Assembly (NCBI GenBank): GCA_027405735.1
Contig: JAPEHQ010000007.1
Coordinates: 248,001-312,000, forward strand
Reading direction: 5' to 3'
Length of the DNA stretch: 64,000 bases
Source of the DNA: Mucor racemosus
Lineage: Eukaryota; Mucoromycota; Mucoromycetes; Mucorales; Mucoraceae
The notes beneath the pieces were generated by a model. It saw only the letters and a program-made list of their open reading frames with translations. It was not told the origin of the DNA and ran no database searches. Each line of letters begins with the position of its first letter. The stretch's first letter is position 1. The position numbers and the translations under genes are program-made. Shown here piece by piece: positions 1-12,465 of this stretch.

Positions 1-52
1 AGCATAATGAGCTGATCGTATGGGCACAAATTGGTTTGTTCATTGAGGATTG

Positions 53-518
53 TGTGGAATATGTACACATTTATCCACTATATTGATCTCCATTTCATCT
101 GATTCTCAATTAAAGTACAGCTGACATAAATAGACATTTCACTACTAAATGATATATGCTAATTCATACTAATATAAATTTTCTACCAAGCTTCTATCCT
201 AGCAACTTATAGTTAAAGACCAATCAACATACATACTGTGGATTTAATCACACCATTATGATCAAGGACCCATGAATTCTATGAATACACCGATTGGTTA
301 CTATCAAGATTTATGTCTGACAAAGAATATTATTGGCTATGTATAGACCTAGGAATGCTTACCTAATCTCTCCGATGAAAGCTATATAAAGAGGACATTT
401 ATATATTACAAAAGTCCTCAAGTAGAATTTAACTTGATAATAAAACCCTAATGTTATCTAGTCGAATTCCTATTGTTTTTTTATACTTTTTTCCGTGAAT
501 AGCTTTGTCTGTTCCACA
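53..518 (+). mobile_element. Solo LTR, family LTR1, with 5-bp target duplication
   Basis: The 466-bp sequence begins TGTGGAAT and ends GTTCCACA, so it has TG...CA ends with a 7-bp inverted terminus. It is flanked by GATTG (48-52) and CATTG (519-523). The uninterrupted site in the inverted copy near 40045 reads CATTG, so this is a target duplication with one later change. It contains AATAAA near its 3' end. Other copies lie at 38803-39264 (reverse), 47869-48632 (reverse, interrupted) and 62551-62740 (truncated). Confidence 0.85.
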
Positions 519-3009
519 CATTGTGCTAATCTCAAAATTCCATTGCATATTTTACTGGAATAATGGGTTTTTAAATTACATTTGCTTTTACTGCATTACA
601 GTAATATAGATTATAAACAATACAATTCAATGCGTTGTTGATGTAGAGCAATACATGCAAGGGCCAATATATTTACGATTATCATCATTTGTAAATATGT
701 TTATAGCTATAATGTTTACAGCAACAATGATTTTTGCTCGAGCATAAACTTAAATACCATTTACTGCTTAAATTTATATGCAAGCCAAATCTAAGATGAT
801 TATATATGTTACTTTATCACACATAAAATTTAAACAAATTAACCTTCTTTAAACTTACTATTTTAGTTTGCGATTGTCAGCTGTAAAAATATTTGTTTTC
901 AAGTATATCTACGATCAAAACTATGGTTATTAGACAAGACAGTAAATTAATTATGTAGGTTTTTGCCTATTATTTATGTTAAATCTCATTTCAATCCCAT
1001 ATTGAACCTGACATCCAAATGGAATTGAAATGGTATAAATACTTTTAGAATCCAGGACCTGATGGCTCCTGGCTTCCTTTTTTAACTTAATAATAAAGAC
1101 CCTACGTTCTCCGTGATATAATCGCTTGTAGTCTTTATTTTATTTGTATTGGAAATAATCGTTATCTACATATAACTCTCAAATTATTCTTTTTTTTGTT
1201 TCTATATCATTTGAAATTTTATCACTATTCTGGAACATTTCGTGGGTTTGTAGCCAGTTCTAGCTTTTTATTCAATAGATATACGTAAATATCATTGCCT
1301 TCAATTTGATTTGGTAATCAAGAAATATGTCCAACAATACAGTAGTAAATAATGATGTTTGATCTTAGAATGCGGTTACTAAATGATAATATCAGTCTCT
1401 AATATACCGACTGCTATCTATATTAAGAATATTACTGTATTCCCTTGTGTTAGCATGCGTATTCAGATAAAAGAAAAAAATACCAGCTTCATAGTCTGGT
1501 ATGCTTTATCAAACGGTGAATATATCCTTGACATATTAAAACAAAAAGAGAGAAACAACGCACGTAGAAAAAGGATTTTCAAGGCTTTACATTATTTAGC
1601 GCAATTAAAATGTTGTAAATGTATGTAATAAAGAAAGATAAGTACGTGAGAATTGGTCAATCTTTATTAAATATCAAAAAACGAGATGGGGAAATCAAAT
1701 GAAGGGTGAATGTCTACTGCTATTTATATTTGATTTAAGGATTGCTTACAAACCTGTCTATAACAGTGTTCTCATACTAAAATTTAGTGTCAATCCTCAC
1801 TTATGCTAATGTAATTATATTCAGATATAGATGATCAGTCTAAAGTCTTTAGTTGCTCTTGGCAACACTAATTATTAATATTCTTTACTTTCTATCTTTT
1901 ATTGTAAGTCTAGATTATCAGAACTTAGCTTATGTGATTATCAGGGTAATCATTTACAGTGTTTATATGACACATACTGTATGCTAAATATGTTAAGGCA
2001 TAGATTATTGTCATATTTAAACTACAATTTAAGGTACATTTATATATGCAAATACAATATAAAACACTGTTAAATTGCAATGTAAAAGCAGTATTACAGC
2101 GTATGGACCATAAACAAAGCAAAATAGGCAATAGCTGTTATCATAATAGAAACATACATTTTCCTACCAAAGAAACCGCCTGTCATATCATACATTCATT
2201 AAGAAATTGCAAAATCGAGCCCGCAAAGCGACGCCATAACTGAACATAGCAAGATCGAGCGGCTAAGTCTCTTATACTATGGTACAGTATATTCAAGTTT
2301 TAAATAAAAAGGCGTTTTTTTTAACTTTTATTGTATTTAACCACATATGGTCTGAAAATTCAGTTTTTGTAGCGGACATTTTCGGGACTCATTTTATCCT
2401 TACCAACACCCATGATTTTTATCAAAAAACAGAGAAATCAAATTTTGATACCAAAATCAACGTTTAAATATACTACATTGTGAGAGAAAATTGTAGCCAT
2501 GACTAATACACATTTTATAAAAGCTTAATATTAAATGTTAAGTAATGAAACTTAGCATTTTAGGCCCAAAAATGGTTTTTGGATTAAAGGATTTTCATGT
2601 TATATTTTGCAATAAAAATATTTATTATTTTTTATTGGGCAAATAGAGCGCTAAATTCTGCACATGTGTATATTTTTTATTTTTATAATTGGTAGTGTAA
2701 TTAACTCTAGATTTGCAAAGCCAAAAAAAAAAAAATTAAAAAATGTCAAAATTGGTGATCTGGACAAAAATAATTTTTGAAATTAATATTCCGCTTATAA
2801 GCTTTGTGAGTCTTAAAAATAAGAGATTTTATAATACTTGAGAACTTTTTGAAGAATTTACGATACTGTACCCATTTGATTTGAGCTTATTACTATAAAT
2901 CTTTATAATACGTGTTAATATCGTGTGGTAGTTTATTTGATGGTAATATAGTCTTACTTTATAATTATTGCGCTAGAGGTAATTTACATTGAGTTTTAGT
3001 CTTATCTCT

Positions 3010-3235
3010 CCACCAATATCATAAAAATAAACATGGCCACCACTGAAACCTATTGCCGTCTTTTTATCCTCTTTGCTCCAAGCCAATTTATTCAATGCTT
3101 TACTCGAACCAACTTAAATACTTACAAATGGTTCCTTGGTATTTTCATACAAATTCCATAAACTAAATTGGCTGGTTCCATCTACAGTAATATCAAACAT
3201 ATCAGCAGCCCGCCTTGTGATAAATGTCAATCTAA
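3010..3235 (-). pseudogene. Captured WD40 fragment of dynein intermediate chain (copy 1)
   Basis: Read on the minus strand, this encodes a relic of the block QFSLWNLN...TEKPF...ALNKLAW...AIGFSDGHVYFYD. That is the form of the C-terminal WD40 repeats of cytoplasmic dynein intermediate chain. The frame is interrupted by a stop after the TEKPF block, and there is no start or promoter, so it is not a working gene. The same piece is found in the CACTA-like copies at 22974-23200 and 37558-37793. Confidence 0.55.
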
Positions 3236-4862
3236 AACCAGAAGCATCCCATCGTCATTGTTATGAGCTATGAAAAGCTTAATTTATAATAATAATACAA
3301 CAATTAAATAAAAGACAAAATGATACTAATAGAATATGGTGAGTATTCAACATCTAAGTACGTTTGATGAAGAATGCCTTTAAATCCTTTTAAAAATCCT
3401 GAGGGAAACACAACATCTTGGTTCTGTAATTTCTATCTATCAAAATGTTGCGATTTCCACTACACATTGAATGAACCATCATTTATCAACCTTGACCTCG
3501 ATATATTTTGGATATCAGTTTTTTATCAGTTGTATTTTCTCGGATTTATTAATATTCAGTCATATTAAACGATGATTTGTAGCATTGCCACAAAAAAAGA
3601 ATAAATGCTTCAAGAGCTTTCTGCATATCAAATTATGCAATTTAGTAACAATGATTGCATTTAATTATGCTTTTTGAACCTATTGATGTTAATCAGAATA
3701 ATTAGTACTTTCATTCAAAAGTATTGCTTTATACATATATATTTATCCATTCAATAAACGACATTGCATTTATTACCTGTTATATCAATCAACCAACTTC
3801 ATCTTGATTCGATACATTTGACAATTAAATGCCTAAATTACACTCGAGCCACCAAGTACCGCCACAAAAAAATCTCGTACAAGTAAATAAAGAATTACAA
3901 TTTGGATCATTTTTTTGTGTTCATAGATCTGAGCTCTCTCTCTCATTCATAGATCTCTGCATGAACCATCATATATCTATCTATTCAATTTAGCTGAAAT
4001 ACATTGAACACCAACATCTTATTTGATAAAATGCCTTACATTATTGCGAGTTGACACAATTAATTTGATGTTAGTTCAGCATTAGCAGTTGAATCAGATA
4101 AATTTGAGATTAGATGACCCCTTTTAATAGTTTTGCATATGACGAGCTAATAACGGATCGTTATTATAGATACGCTACAGTACTCAAGAATGGTGAGTTA
4201 AATCACCAATTTTTCTGCTGGCAGATATCGACTTTAGACCAAATAAACATTAGTTATAGCGTAGATGATGGAAAAAATGATTAAATAATTTCGGATACTT
4301 TTTTTGTTCGAGAAAAATATTATAACACGCCCTAACATTAACAGTAAATAATTTATTTCCAAATAACAGTAGGAAAAACATGTACTTGCACCTACTACTC
4401 AATTTTAGTTTATGAAAAATATTGGTCTTTTTGTTGTAGTTTTAAACATAAATAAAAGATCTGAGGAAAGAGTAGGGAAGTAAAAAGGTTTTGTGTGTTA
4501 CAAACAGAAATTTACAAAGGCATAAATATTTTTAGTGTTATCAAACGGGCTGTTGTCGTTGTTTCCATTTGGTCCCCGAAAGAAGAACATCGGCAAAACT
4601 CTTTCAAACCCCAAATTTCAAATTGATATATCTCGTCAATAAGATGATTCTGTTGAATCAGAGTAAATCACATCTGCTTTAAACCATTCAAATTATTTTC
4701 GTTATTAATTATATTGTGATTGATGTACTTTAGTAAATTAACTAAAAAACCTTGATCTCATCTGGGCTGCCTGACCTACACAAAATTTTTATTCTGCCCA
4801 TCTGCGCAGATCATTATGCCCATAGGAAGTATAGTTCGGCCGTAGTGTTGGTATGTATATCA

Positions 4863-5106
4863 TGAAATGTCAAAAGAGTCTTAAAAAATAATCTTGCCAG
4901 AACATTACCCTTTTATTAACAATACATCCAGAGGATGTATTTATATACTTTTCATTATAACTATTACACAGAATTACTATCTAAGAGCATTACACCAATT
5001 TACTAAGACGCATGTGAATCAACGTGGACACCTGTTGATTTACTATAATACCGAATATTGACTGCGACCTTGAATGTGCGACCTAGGATATGATATTGAC
5101 ATAACA
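4863..5106 (-). mobile_element. Solo LTR, family LTR5 (reverse)
   Basis: The ends on the plus strand are TGAAATGTC and TTGACATAACA. The same element is at 21696-21915 (forward) and, truncated, at 24110-24265. All carry the internal block AATACATCC...GGATGTATT beside a TATA-like sequence. It lies 15 bp beyond the CACTA terminus at 4847. I see no convincing target duplication here. Confidence 0.65.
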
Positions 5107-5137
5107 ATGACATTTAGTATTAACTACTAAATGTCAT
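5107..5137. repeat. 31-bp perfect hairpin, copy 1
   Basis: ATGACATTTAGTA, a 5-nt spacer, then TACTAAATGTCAT: two 13-nt arms that pair perfectly. The same arms with another spacer occur at 18772-18802. Here the hairpin abuts the end of LTR5. Confidence 0.7.
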
Positions 5138-5211
5138 CTCGCGTTGAATTCAATGATCGACGTCGGATTTTAGTAATTGTTCCTGAATCTATAATTGTTG
5201 GATTTTTGACA

Positions 5212-5790
5212 TATCAAGCTCAACGAAGTTAATGACATGAATATAAAAAAAATGCTGCTCAATTTAAAGAATATTTTTCAATCTACTACAAAAATGTCAA
5301 AAAAAATGAAAAAAAATAAAAGTGCTCAGAATTTTTTTTATCCTAAAATATCTTATAGAGTACTTCAAAACAAGTAAGCTTTATTATTAAAAAGTGTTAT
5401 TATAACTTAATTTTTGGTAGAGATATGAAAATTCAAAGTTTTTGATTTTTAGCAGTGAAATACATCTAAAAATCTGAAACATTAGTACTGAAAAAGTTAT
5501 ACCAACTGCAAAAAATAGGATATTTCCGGATACTCATTTTTTGATTAAAGTTGAACGACTCAGGTATCTTGGTATATAACTTTTTCTTGGTGTTATTTAG
5601 TGATAAAAAAAGTTGAGCAGAGATGAAAAGTAAGACCTAGTTTTCAAGGGAAAAGCAGTGAATTTTATATTCCTGTTTTCGAATCTTTCATGAGGTATAA
5701 AATATTTTCAGGAATAGGAAGCATAATACGACTAAGTAGTATGTATTTTGCAGTATCTAATATATAATATATATACTAAAATGTTAAGAC
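5212..5790 (-). repeat. Dispersed repeat family B, partial copy
   Basis: Shares long stretches with the repeats at 17060-18190, 24745-25880, 33365-34475 and 50085-51220, for example the CTACAAAAATGTCAAAAA tract and the block ending in CAACTGCAAAAAATAGGATA. In this copy the coding-like portion is truncated. No intact frame is seen. Confidence 0.7.
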
Positions 5791-6720
5791 GTATGACTTA
5801 AGAATATTTCAATGCTGTTTGATTTATTGATCAAAACAACATTTCCGATACTACAAATACCAGAAGCTTTACATGAAACGCTTTTTTACGTTATACCTTC
5901 AACTTGGCATAATGAAGTTTCTAAATTCTTTGAAACTGGTAATGGTATTATTGATTAAAAAAAAAGAAGAAATTGTCTGTATCTCTTAATGTTATGTCAT
6001 ATGATGAATACAATTCACGGGAAAAACTGTGGTAATTAGAGCCACTTACTGATAGCAATAATTTCTGTTAGTATTGTGCGAAAAATGGCAACTAAATAAT
6101 CAAAAATTATGCCTTTTCATATTAAATTTTTGCATTAACCACATATACTCAATTACTGAAATGAAAAACATCATATAAAATAATAAAATTACAAAAATAA
6201 TCTTATGAATTGTCATAAATGTTAAAGATAATGAATTGGAAAGCAGTATGAAGTTAATTATTTTTTTGAGTATGATACTGGTCAATATTTAATTGTAAGC
6301 CGTGGAGTCTTGGCCCTGGATCTTTAAAACACTAATTTCAAAATTAAAGCATCAGATAGATAAAAAATCAATTCTATAATTTTGTCTTATGATATCGCAG
6401 ACACATTTCTGTATTATATATTGAATTGATCTCTTGGATGTTAAAACTGACCACTTGACTAAACAAGAACGATGTTAAGCTTATCACGCATTTCTAAAAA
6501 AAGTACACAGCATCTCCCCATACTAGACGTTTCAAAGCATCTCAACTGTGCGTATAAATATTATGTTCCAAATTATTATTCAATGATAATCTTTGACATC
6601 AATTTTTTGCTTGTGATTGAACAAAAAGTAGTTGTGAAAACCACATAAAAGAAGCGAATTATAAAATTTAACTGGGATAATTTACTTTATTTAACAATTT
6701 ACGAGAAAATAGAGAATATT
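5791..6720. other. Intergenic, no gene recognised
   Basis: AT-rich sequence with only short spurious frames, including a 61-residue one on the minus strand rich in Ile/Leu/Met that looks like chance. The end near 6700 is probably the 3' flank of the LEA-like gene that follows. Confidence 0.5.
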
Positions 6721-6750
6721 TACATAATAATAAAATGGCAAGAGAAAAGC

Positions 6751-9700
6751 TTATTTCTTTTTTCTGCCCAAATTTAAAGCGTCACCAAGTCCAAAACCTT
6801 CGAGAATCTTGTTGAGACCAATACCTCCCAATAAGCTATTAATAATTGAACCAAGACCAAGACCATTCAAGATGTTACCAACGAGACCAAGTACACCGGT
6901 CAATAAAAGACCAACAGCCGAAAGAATTTGAAGCAAAGGACTTTGCAAAATGTTCCATAAAGGACTCAATTCCTTCTTGGCATGAGGCATTGATCTAATC
7001 TTCTTCTTTGCCCTATCAATAGTGGTACTAACTTCACCAGAGAGTTGAGCCAAAAGATCAGCCAAATGATATTCCTCAGGGGTAGCCTTTCTTGCTGAAG
7101 TCTTTGCTTGAGCTTGTTTAGCAATTCTTCCAGAAGGATCAAGACCACGGATAGCACCATTACATTCTTCAAGAATAGAAGAGGCTTGTTCAATTAAGGG
7201 CTTGACAGTATCAACCAGCTTTTCTTCGTCACGGTCCTTTTCAGATTTGGCTTCTTCTTCATCAATGATATCTGTAATATTCTTCAAAATAGGTTTGATC
7301 TTGTCCAAAGTGGTTTGAATGGATTGAGTCATTTGTTCAGTAATCTTGCGATATTCTTCTTCTTCTGCTTCTTCCTTGAGTTGTTCTTCAGTCTTCTTGT
7401 TATACATCTTTGCTTTACCAACAATATGACCTTCTTCATCAATAATGTTACCTTCATCATCAACAGGGAAACCAACCAATTTGTGAGCAGAACTCTTTTC
7501 AACTTCACCAATGACATTGTCATTTTCATCAACGACCTTGCCAGACCTTCTTACACGAGGAGAGTGTTCATCGACCATGGTATTAGGATTGAAAGGCTTT
7601 TGTTTTTCTTCAACTTTAATCATTTCAGCCTTGGCGACGATATGACCTTCATTATCAATGACATTACCATCGTCATCGACCTTGAAACCAACCAATTTGG
7701 GCGCAAGCTTCTTGTCAACAGAGCCAATAATGTTATCATCCATATCAACCACCTTTCCAGATCTCTTGACCTCAGGGGAGTTTTCATCAACAGCACTATT
7801 AGGATTGAAAGGCTTTTTTTCTTCTTCAACTTGAATCATTTCAGCAGTAGCAACGATATGACCATCATTATCAATGACATTGCCTTGAGGATCAACCTTG
7901 AAACCAGCAAACTTTTCAGCAAGTTTCCTGTCAATATTACCAACGACGTTATCATTCATATCAAGGATCCTGCCAGATCTCTTTACTTCAGGAGAGTCTT
8001 CGTTGACATTTTCATTAGGATTGAAAGGCTTCTTTTCTTCTTCTTCCTCGGGCTCCTTAATCATTTCAGCAGTTGCAACAATATGGCCTTCATTATCAAT
8101 GACATTTCCTTTAGGATCCACCTTGAAACCAACAAGCTTAGCAGCAAGTTTCTTGTCGATAGTACCAACGACGTTATCATCCATATCAAGGATCTTGCCA
8201 GATTTCTTTACCTCGGGAGAATCTTCATCAACAGCTTCATTGGGGTTGAAAGGCTTCTTTTCCTCTTCCTTGGGTTCTTCTTCCTCAGGTTCAGGCTTAA
8301 TCATTTCAGCTCTACCAACAATATGACCTTCATCATTGATAACATTGCCATCTTCATCCACCTTCATACCAGCAAGCTTAGCAGCAACACGTTTATCAAT
8401 ATAGCCAACAAGATTATCATCCATGTCAAAGACCTTTCCAGATTTTCGAACCTCAGGAGAGTCAGCATTAATCATTTCATTAGGATTAAATGGTTTCTCC
8501 TCATCTTCTTCAGTCTTGTAAAGATCAGCCTTAGCAACTATATGACCATCATTATTGATAACATTTCCGTCTTTATCAACCTTAAAACCCGCAAACTTGG
8601 GAGCCTGCTCTTTATCAATAGTGCCAACAATATTATCTTCCATGTCTACAATTTTGCCAGATTTACGAACTTCTGGAGAATCTTCATTAACATTTTCATT
8701 AGGATTAAAAGGCTTCTCTTCTTCTTTTTCAGGTTCTTCGACAGGAGGTTTGTACAATTCAGCCTTGGCGACGATATGACCATCATTATTGATAACATTT
8801 CCATCTTTATCAACCTTGAAACCAGCCAATTTAGGAGCCATCCCCTTGTCAACAGTACCAATGACGTTATCTTCCATGTCAACGACCTTGCCAGATTTAC
8901 GAACTTCAGGAGAATTTTCATCTACCAAATCATAAGGATTGAAAGGTTTCTTTTCTTCTTCTTCTTCTTCTCCTTCTTCTCCTTCATTGCCTTCTGCTTC
9001 TTTATCATTAACTTCAAGATCTTCAGCTGCATTCTGTACATCTTGCTTGATATCCTTATTTTCGGCATCTTTAGCAGCGTCTTCAACGTCACCAGCATTT
9101 TCCTCGGCACCTTCCTTGGTACCTGCAGCAGCCTCTTCAACATCACCAGCATTTTCCTCGGCACCTTCCTTGGTATCTGCAGCGGCTTCTTCAACATCAC
9201 TAGCATTTTCCTCGGCGCCTTCCTTGGTATCTGCAGCAGCCTCTTCAACATCACTAGCATTTTCCTCGGCGCCTTCCTTGGTATCTGCAGTGGCTTCTTC
9301 AACATCACTAGCATTTTCCTCGGCACCTTCCTTGGTATCTGCAGTGGCTTCTTCAACATCACTAGCATTTTCCTCGGCACCTTCCTTGGCATCTGCAGCG
9401 GCTTCTTCAACGTCACCAGCATTTTCCTCGGCGCCTTCCTTGGTATCTGCAGCAGCCTCTTCAACATCACTAGCATTTTCCTCGGCGCCTTCCTTGGTAT
9501 CTGCAGCGGCTTCTTCAACATCACTAGCATTTTCCTCGGCACCTTCCTTGGTATCTGCAGCGGCTTCTTCAACATCACTAGCATTTTCCTCGGCACCTTC
9601 CTTGGTATCTGCAGCGGCTTCTTCAACATCACTAGCATTTTCCTCGGCACCTTCCTTGGTATCTGCAGCAGCTTCTTCAACGTCACTAGCATTTTCCTCG

Positions 9701-10711
9701 GCACCTTCCTTGGTATCTGCAGCAGCTTCTTCAACATCGCCAGCACTTTCCTCGGCACCTTCCTTGGTATCTGCAGCTTGTTCCTCGGTATCACTAGCAG
9801 CTTCTTCAGCTGACCTCTTTAAATCATCAGCTTGTTCTTCAGCATCGCCTGCAATGTCTTCTGTGCCCTTCTTCAAATCATCGGCAGTATCATTAACATT
9901 ACTTGTTGCATCCTCTGCCTTTTCTTCAACATCACTGGCATTTTCTTTGACAGAAGCCTTAGTATCGCCTTCATCGATATTATCAATATCTTTTTCATTG
10001 ACATTACCAGCAGGTGCGCCTATTGAGTTTGAATCAGCCAAAATTACTAAATTAAGAAATCGAATTAATGTGAAAAAAATTACCTTCTTGATCGTCATTT
10101 GTAGCTTGTGCTTGATCAGCACCTTCATCATTAGATTCTTCATCCTCTTCATCATCATCACTGTCGTCTTGGATAGGTTCTACACGACCAATAAGTTTGC
10201 CCTTATCATTGTAGACTTCACCATTTTCACGGACCTTTTTGCCAGACATTCTTTTAACTTTGCCTTCAGCAATTTTACCGAGAACAGCACCTGATTTCTT
10301 GTCAACGACTAAACCAGCTTTATTGACTTTCTTTCCGACCATGAGACGATATAATTCTTCGAGTTCATCATCTTCATCTGACTCTTCTTCGTCGTCATCA
10401 TCATCATCAGAAGCATCTTCTTCTTGTTCTTGTTCTTGTGCTTGTTCTTGTTCTTGTTCTTGTTCTTGTTCTTGTTCTTGTTTTGGATTACTTTCAGGTT
10501 GATCACCACTTTTTTCTTGATCTTGTGATTGTTGTTGATCTTTATTTTGAGCTTCTTGACCTTGAGCATCTTGTTCTTGAGAAGGTTGCTGTTGCTGCTC
10601 TTGTTGCTCTTGCTGTTGTTGTTGTTGCTGACCTTCAGCTCCATCTCCACCAGCAGCGGCACGGGCTGCAGCTGCAGCTGCTTCTTGTTGCTTTGCTTGT
10701 TGGTTTTTCAT
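6751..10711 (-). CDS. LEA-like repeat protein with DUF3659 repeats and a DUF6987 C-terminus
   Basis: Two exons, 10711-10084 and 10019-6751, give 1298 residues. The 64-nt intron has donor G|GTAATT and branch-like CTGAT before AATAG; a nearer AG (37-nt intron) also keeps frame. The ATG at 10711 is used because the frame upstream offers only GTG. Order: Ala/Gln-rich tail with Glu-Gln repeats (1-100), acidic stretch, one divergent DUF3659 unit (about 120-180), LEA-like 18-residue repeats (about 290-530), seven DUF3659 units of about 70 residues (568-1082; PFNPN..V.EDSPEV..SGK, GNVI...GHIV.KAE), then a DUF6987-type end (1090-1298; LDPSGRIA, PEEYHLADLL, MPHAKKELSPLW, hydrophobic Gly/Leu stretch, RKKK). 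The family is known as fungal LEA-domain proteins of unknown function. It is divergent from the gene at 11137. The repeat body looks disordered or helical; the C-terminus may contact membranes (inference). Confidence 0.85.
9067..9768 (-). repeat. In-frame 54-bp minisatellite (13 units)
   Basis: Thirteen head-to-tail 54-bp units encode AEENASDVEEAAADTKEG with small changes (S/G at residue 6; A/T and D/G near the end). The period is a multiple of three, so unit gain or loss keeps frame. Unit-specific variants are shared between neighbours (two adjacent EEATADT units), which suggests recent unequal exchange or slippage. Confidence 0.9.
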
Positions 10712-11136
10712 TGCTCTACTTGTTAAATATGGCACAATAAAAAATAGTTCGAGAATTTTAGTTATTCGTTTATTAATAAACTTGTAATGTATTATTTTAT
10801 GTTAAAAAAAAAATCATAAAAAAAATCCTGAAAGAAGGATTCTTTTTATACAATGGAAAAAACATAGAAAATCCATGATCTCATGCGTAAATCATCGCCC
10901 AAAAAAGAAGATGCCAAAAAAGTAAAAAGTTTTTCCCGGATCATCCCATTTTAAAGTTCAATTTATTGTCGTTTATTGTCTATGCAAAACAGAAAACACA
11001 CTAAATCGCCATGACGATATATTAACGTAAATTTCGATAATCGAAACCCAAAATTTCTTTTTAGGATCAACATAAAAAGAGGAAAAGAAGTATTCCCTTT
11101 TTCTTCTTAGTTTCTAATTATCATACAAACACAATT
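10712..11136. promoter_or_regulatory. Divergent promoter region of the LEA-like gene and its neighbour
   Basis: 425 bp between two start codons facing away from each other. It holds an ATAAAAAG TATA-like element at about 11072 for the plus-strand gene and CCATGACGATA at 11009-11019, with a TGACG half-site at 11012-11016. A similar GCATGACGACA lies in the 14375-14781 divergent promoter of the same cluster. A regulatory role is inference. Confidence 0.4.
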
Positions 11137-11931
11137 ATGGCCTCCAGCATTGAAAAAAAAAGTAAAAAATCTGGTAATAATTCTACCAAGGAATCCAAAA
11201 AGGCATTGACTCAAGATATCCAAGATTTAGGTGAATCTGTTGAACCTACCTCAAAATCAAGAAAGTCCAAGAAGAACAAGACTCCATTGATTGGTGAACA
11301 AGTTGGTAATGATGTAACAGATGAGATCACTGAAGAAACAAAAAATGCTACTGAAGGTGTTTCCGATTCCATTAAAGACATTGCTCAAAAAGCTCAAGCC
11401 GAATTAGACGATGACAGCGATGATGATGCAGGCCCATTTGCCGGAAATACAGACGCAATGACTTTGATGAATGCTATTTCAGAATATAATCGTATATTGA
11501 TGCAAAGACTTTCATCATTAGAAAGTGAAGCCAAGGAGCAAGATGAAGAAGTTAGTAAACAATCTGTCAAGGATACTGTTCATGATACATACAATGACAT
11601 CAAAACTAAATATGACAAAAAAGAGGATGGTAAGGGTACTCATCATTCATTTGAACTTCCTATTGGTGATATGATGAAGAGTTATGGTAACTTTGATGCT
11701 ACTCCATTAGATGACGACAAAGAGCAGGAAAAAAAGCAAAAAAGAGAAGAAGGAGAAGAAGAAGAAGAACAAAAGCCAGCTACTGATAAAAAAGACGAAG
11801 AATCTACTGTACATGATGGTGATGAGGGTGGAAAAATTAATATTGGAACTGGAGACAAGGATGATATCGTTGTCAAGGTAGAAGCAACTAAAACTGGAAT
11901 TACATTTTGCATTCACATTCCTCGTAATTAA
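11137..11931 (+). CDS. Disordered Lys/Glu/Asp-rich protein, unknown function
   Basis: Single-exon frame of 264 residues starting at ATGGCC. Residues 1-50 are Ser/Lys-rich. A LEA-like helix-prone stretch (about 65-95, KNATEGVSDSIKDIAQKAQ) leads into an acidic DDDSDDD run. A more ordered helix (about 105-130, MTLMNAISEYNRILMQRLSS) follows, then long charged sequence, and it ends in a short alternating hydrophobic strand, IVVKVEATKTGITFCIHIP. That end position and pattern resemble, without matching, the C-terminal block of the four small proteins to the right. No family is recognised. It is head-to-head with the LEA-like gene and tail-to-tail with the next gene, and probably belongs to the same functional group (inference). 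Confidence 0.75.
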   Translation: MASSIEKKSKKSGNNSTKESKKALTQDIQDLGESVEPTSKSRKSKKNKTPLIGEQVGNDVTDEITEETKNATEGVSDSIKDIAQKAQAELDDDSDDDAGPFAGNTDAMTLMNAISEYNRILMQRLSSLESEAKEQDEEVSKQSVKDTVHDTYNDIKTKYDKKEDGKGTHHSFELPIGDMMKSYGNFDATPLDDDKEQEKKQKREEGEEEEEQKPATDKKDEESTVHDGDEGGKINIGTGDKDDIVVKVEATKTGITFCIHIPRN

Positions 11932-12381
11932 TAATAATCTGCCATTTTTATCCCTCTCCTATCATTTTAATATAATATATATATGTATCTAATTAAATAA
12001 ATAAAAAACTGTACGAATAATGATGTGATTTAGTAATGCGTTGGCAGCTACCACTAGTATCTTTTTCGTCGGCAACATAAATGCTATCCAATGAGCGGAA
12101 TTTCATGAAATCACAATAGTTTGGAAATTACAATAGTGTTCTAAATCATTGTAATTCTGGTATTTTTGCCAAATCAAAAAATGTCATGTGTAACCGCACA
12201 TGCCCAAAAATGATATTCATGTATCAAAGCTATTAAAACCATATTACGAAATGTTGAGAAAATCCTTTAAAAACTATACAATATGGAACAAAATTGATAG
12301 AAAATTATGAAGGGACCTGGTTTTTTATGGAATTATTTTGTATATATGTGATAGGTTTACATTTATTTATATATGTGTTTT

Positions 12382-12415
<34 letters not shown>

Positions 12416-12465
12416 AATTAGTTGATTAAAAGGTTGTGGTTTTTAGTACATGTAGAAATAGTAAT
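11932..12465. other. Convergent intergenic region with TA microsatellite
   Basis: 3' flanks of two convergent genes. It contains a TATATA-rich tract at about 12380-12415. No gene, RNA or mobile element is recognised. Confidence 0.6.

Larger units (their letters stand above)
1..4847 (+). mobile_element. CACTA-like non-autonomous element, copy 1 (left part outside window)
   Basis: The right terminus reads, on the opposite strand, CACTACGGCCGAACT, ending at 4847. The same end, with small changes, terminates copies at 19311, 35930, 40386 and 46705. ATGGGC and GTGCA motifs recur close to the ends, as expected of CACTA subterminal repeats. No intact transposase frame is present, so the copy is non-autonomous. 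It carries a decayed dynein intermediate chain fragment (about 3010-3235) and a solo LTR (53-518). The left terminus lies outside the window. CACTA membership is inferred from the terminal bases and subterminal motifs; no matching target-site duplication could be demonstrated for any copy. Confidence 0.6.

Noticed and set aside
1383..1628. 81-residue frame in CACTA-like copy 1
   Set aside because: Not preserved in the other copies at 21550 and 63430; no recognisable domain.
9067..9768. Regular 54-bp repeats as a possible CRISPR-like array
   Set aside because: Units are directly adjacent with no spacers, in phase with a eukaryotic coding frame.
7315..9813. 832-residue open frame on the plus strand opposite the LEA-like gene
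   Set aside because: It mirrors the repeats of the real gene (FFNITSIFLGTFLGIC repeats) and arises because the minus-strand repeat is depleted in codons that would give stops; no domain, start context or intron pattern supports it.
10047..10083. 37-nt intron alternative in the LEA-like gene
   Set aside because: Keeps frame, but the 64-nt alternative ending at 10020 has a better branch site (CTGAT) and a typical length for this window.
8939..10294. 451-residue Ser/Ala-rich frame on the plus strand, and a 290-residue Arg/Lys-rich frame at 8922-9794 on the minus strand
   Set aside because: Shadow frames of the 54-bp in-frame minisatellite.
10709..10735. GTG start for the LEA-like protein giving 8 extra residues
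   Set aside because: Eukaryotic gene; the first ATG in frame is at 10711 and begins a sensible low-complexity tail.
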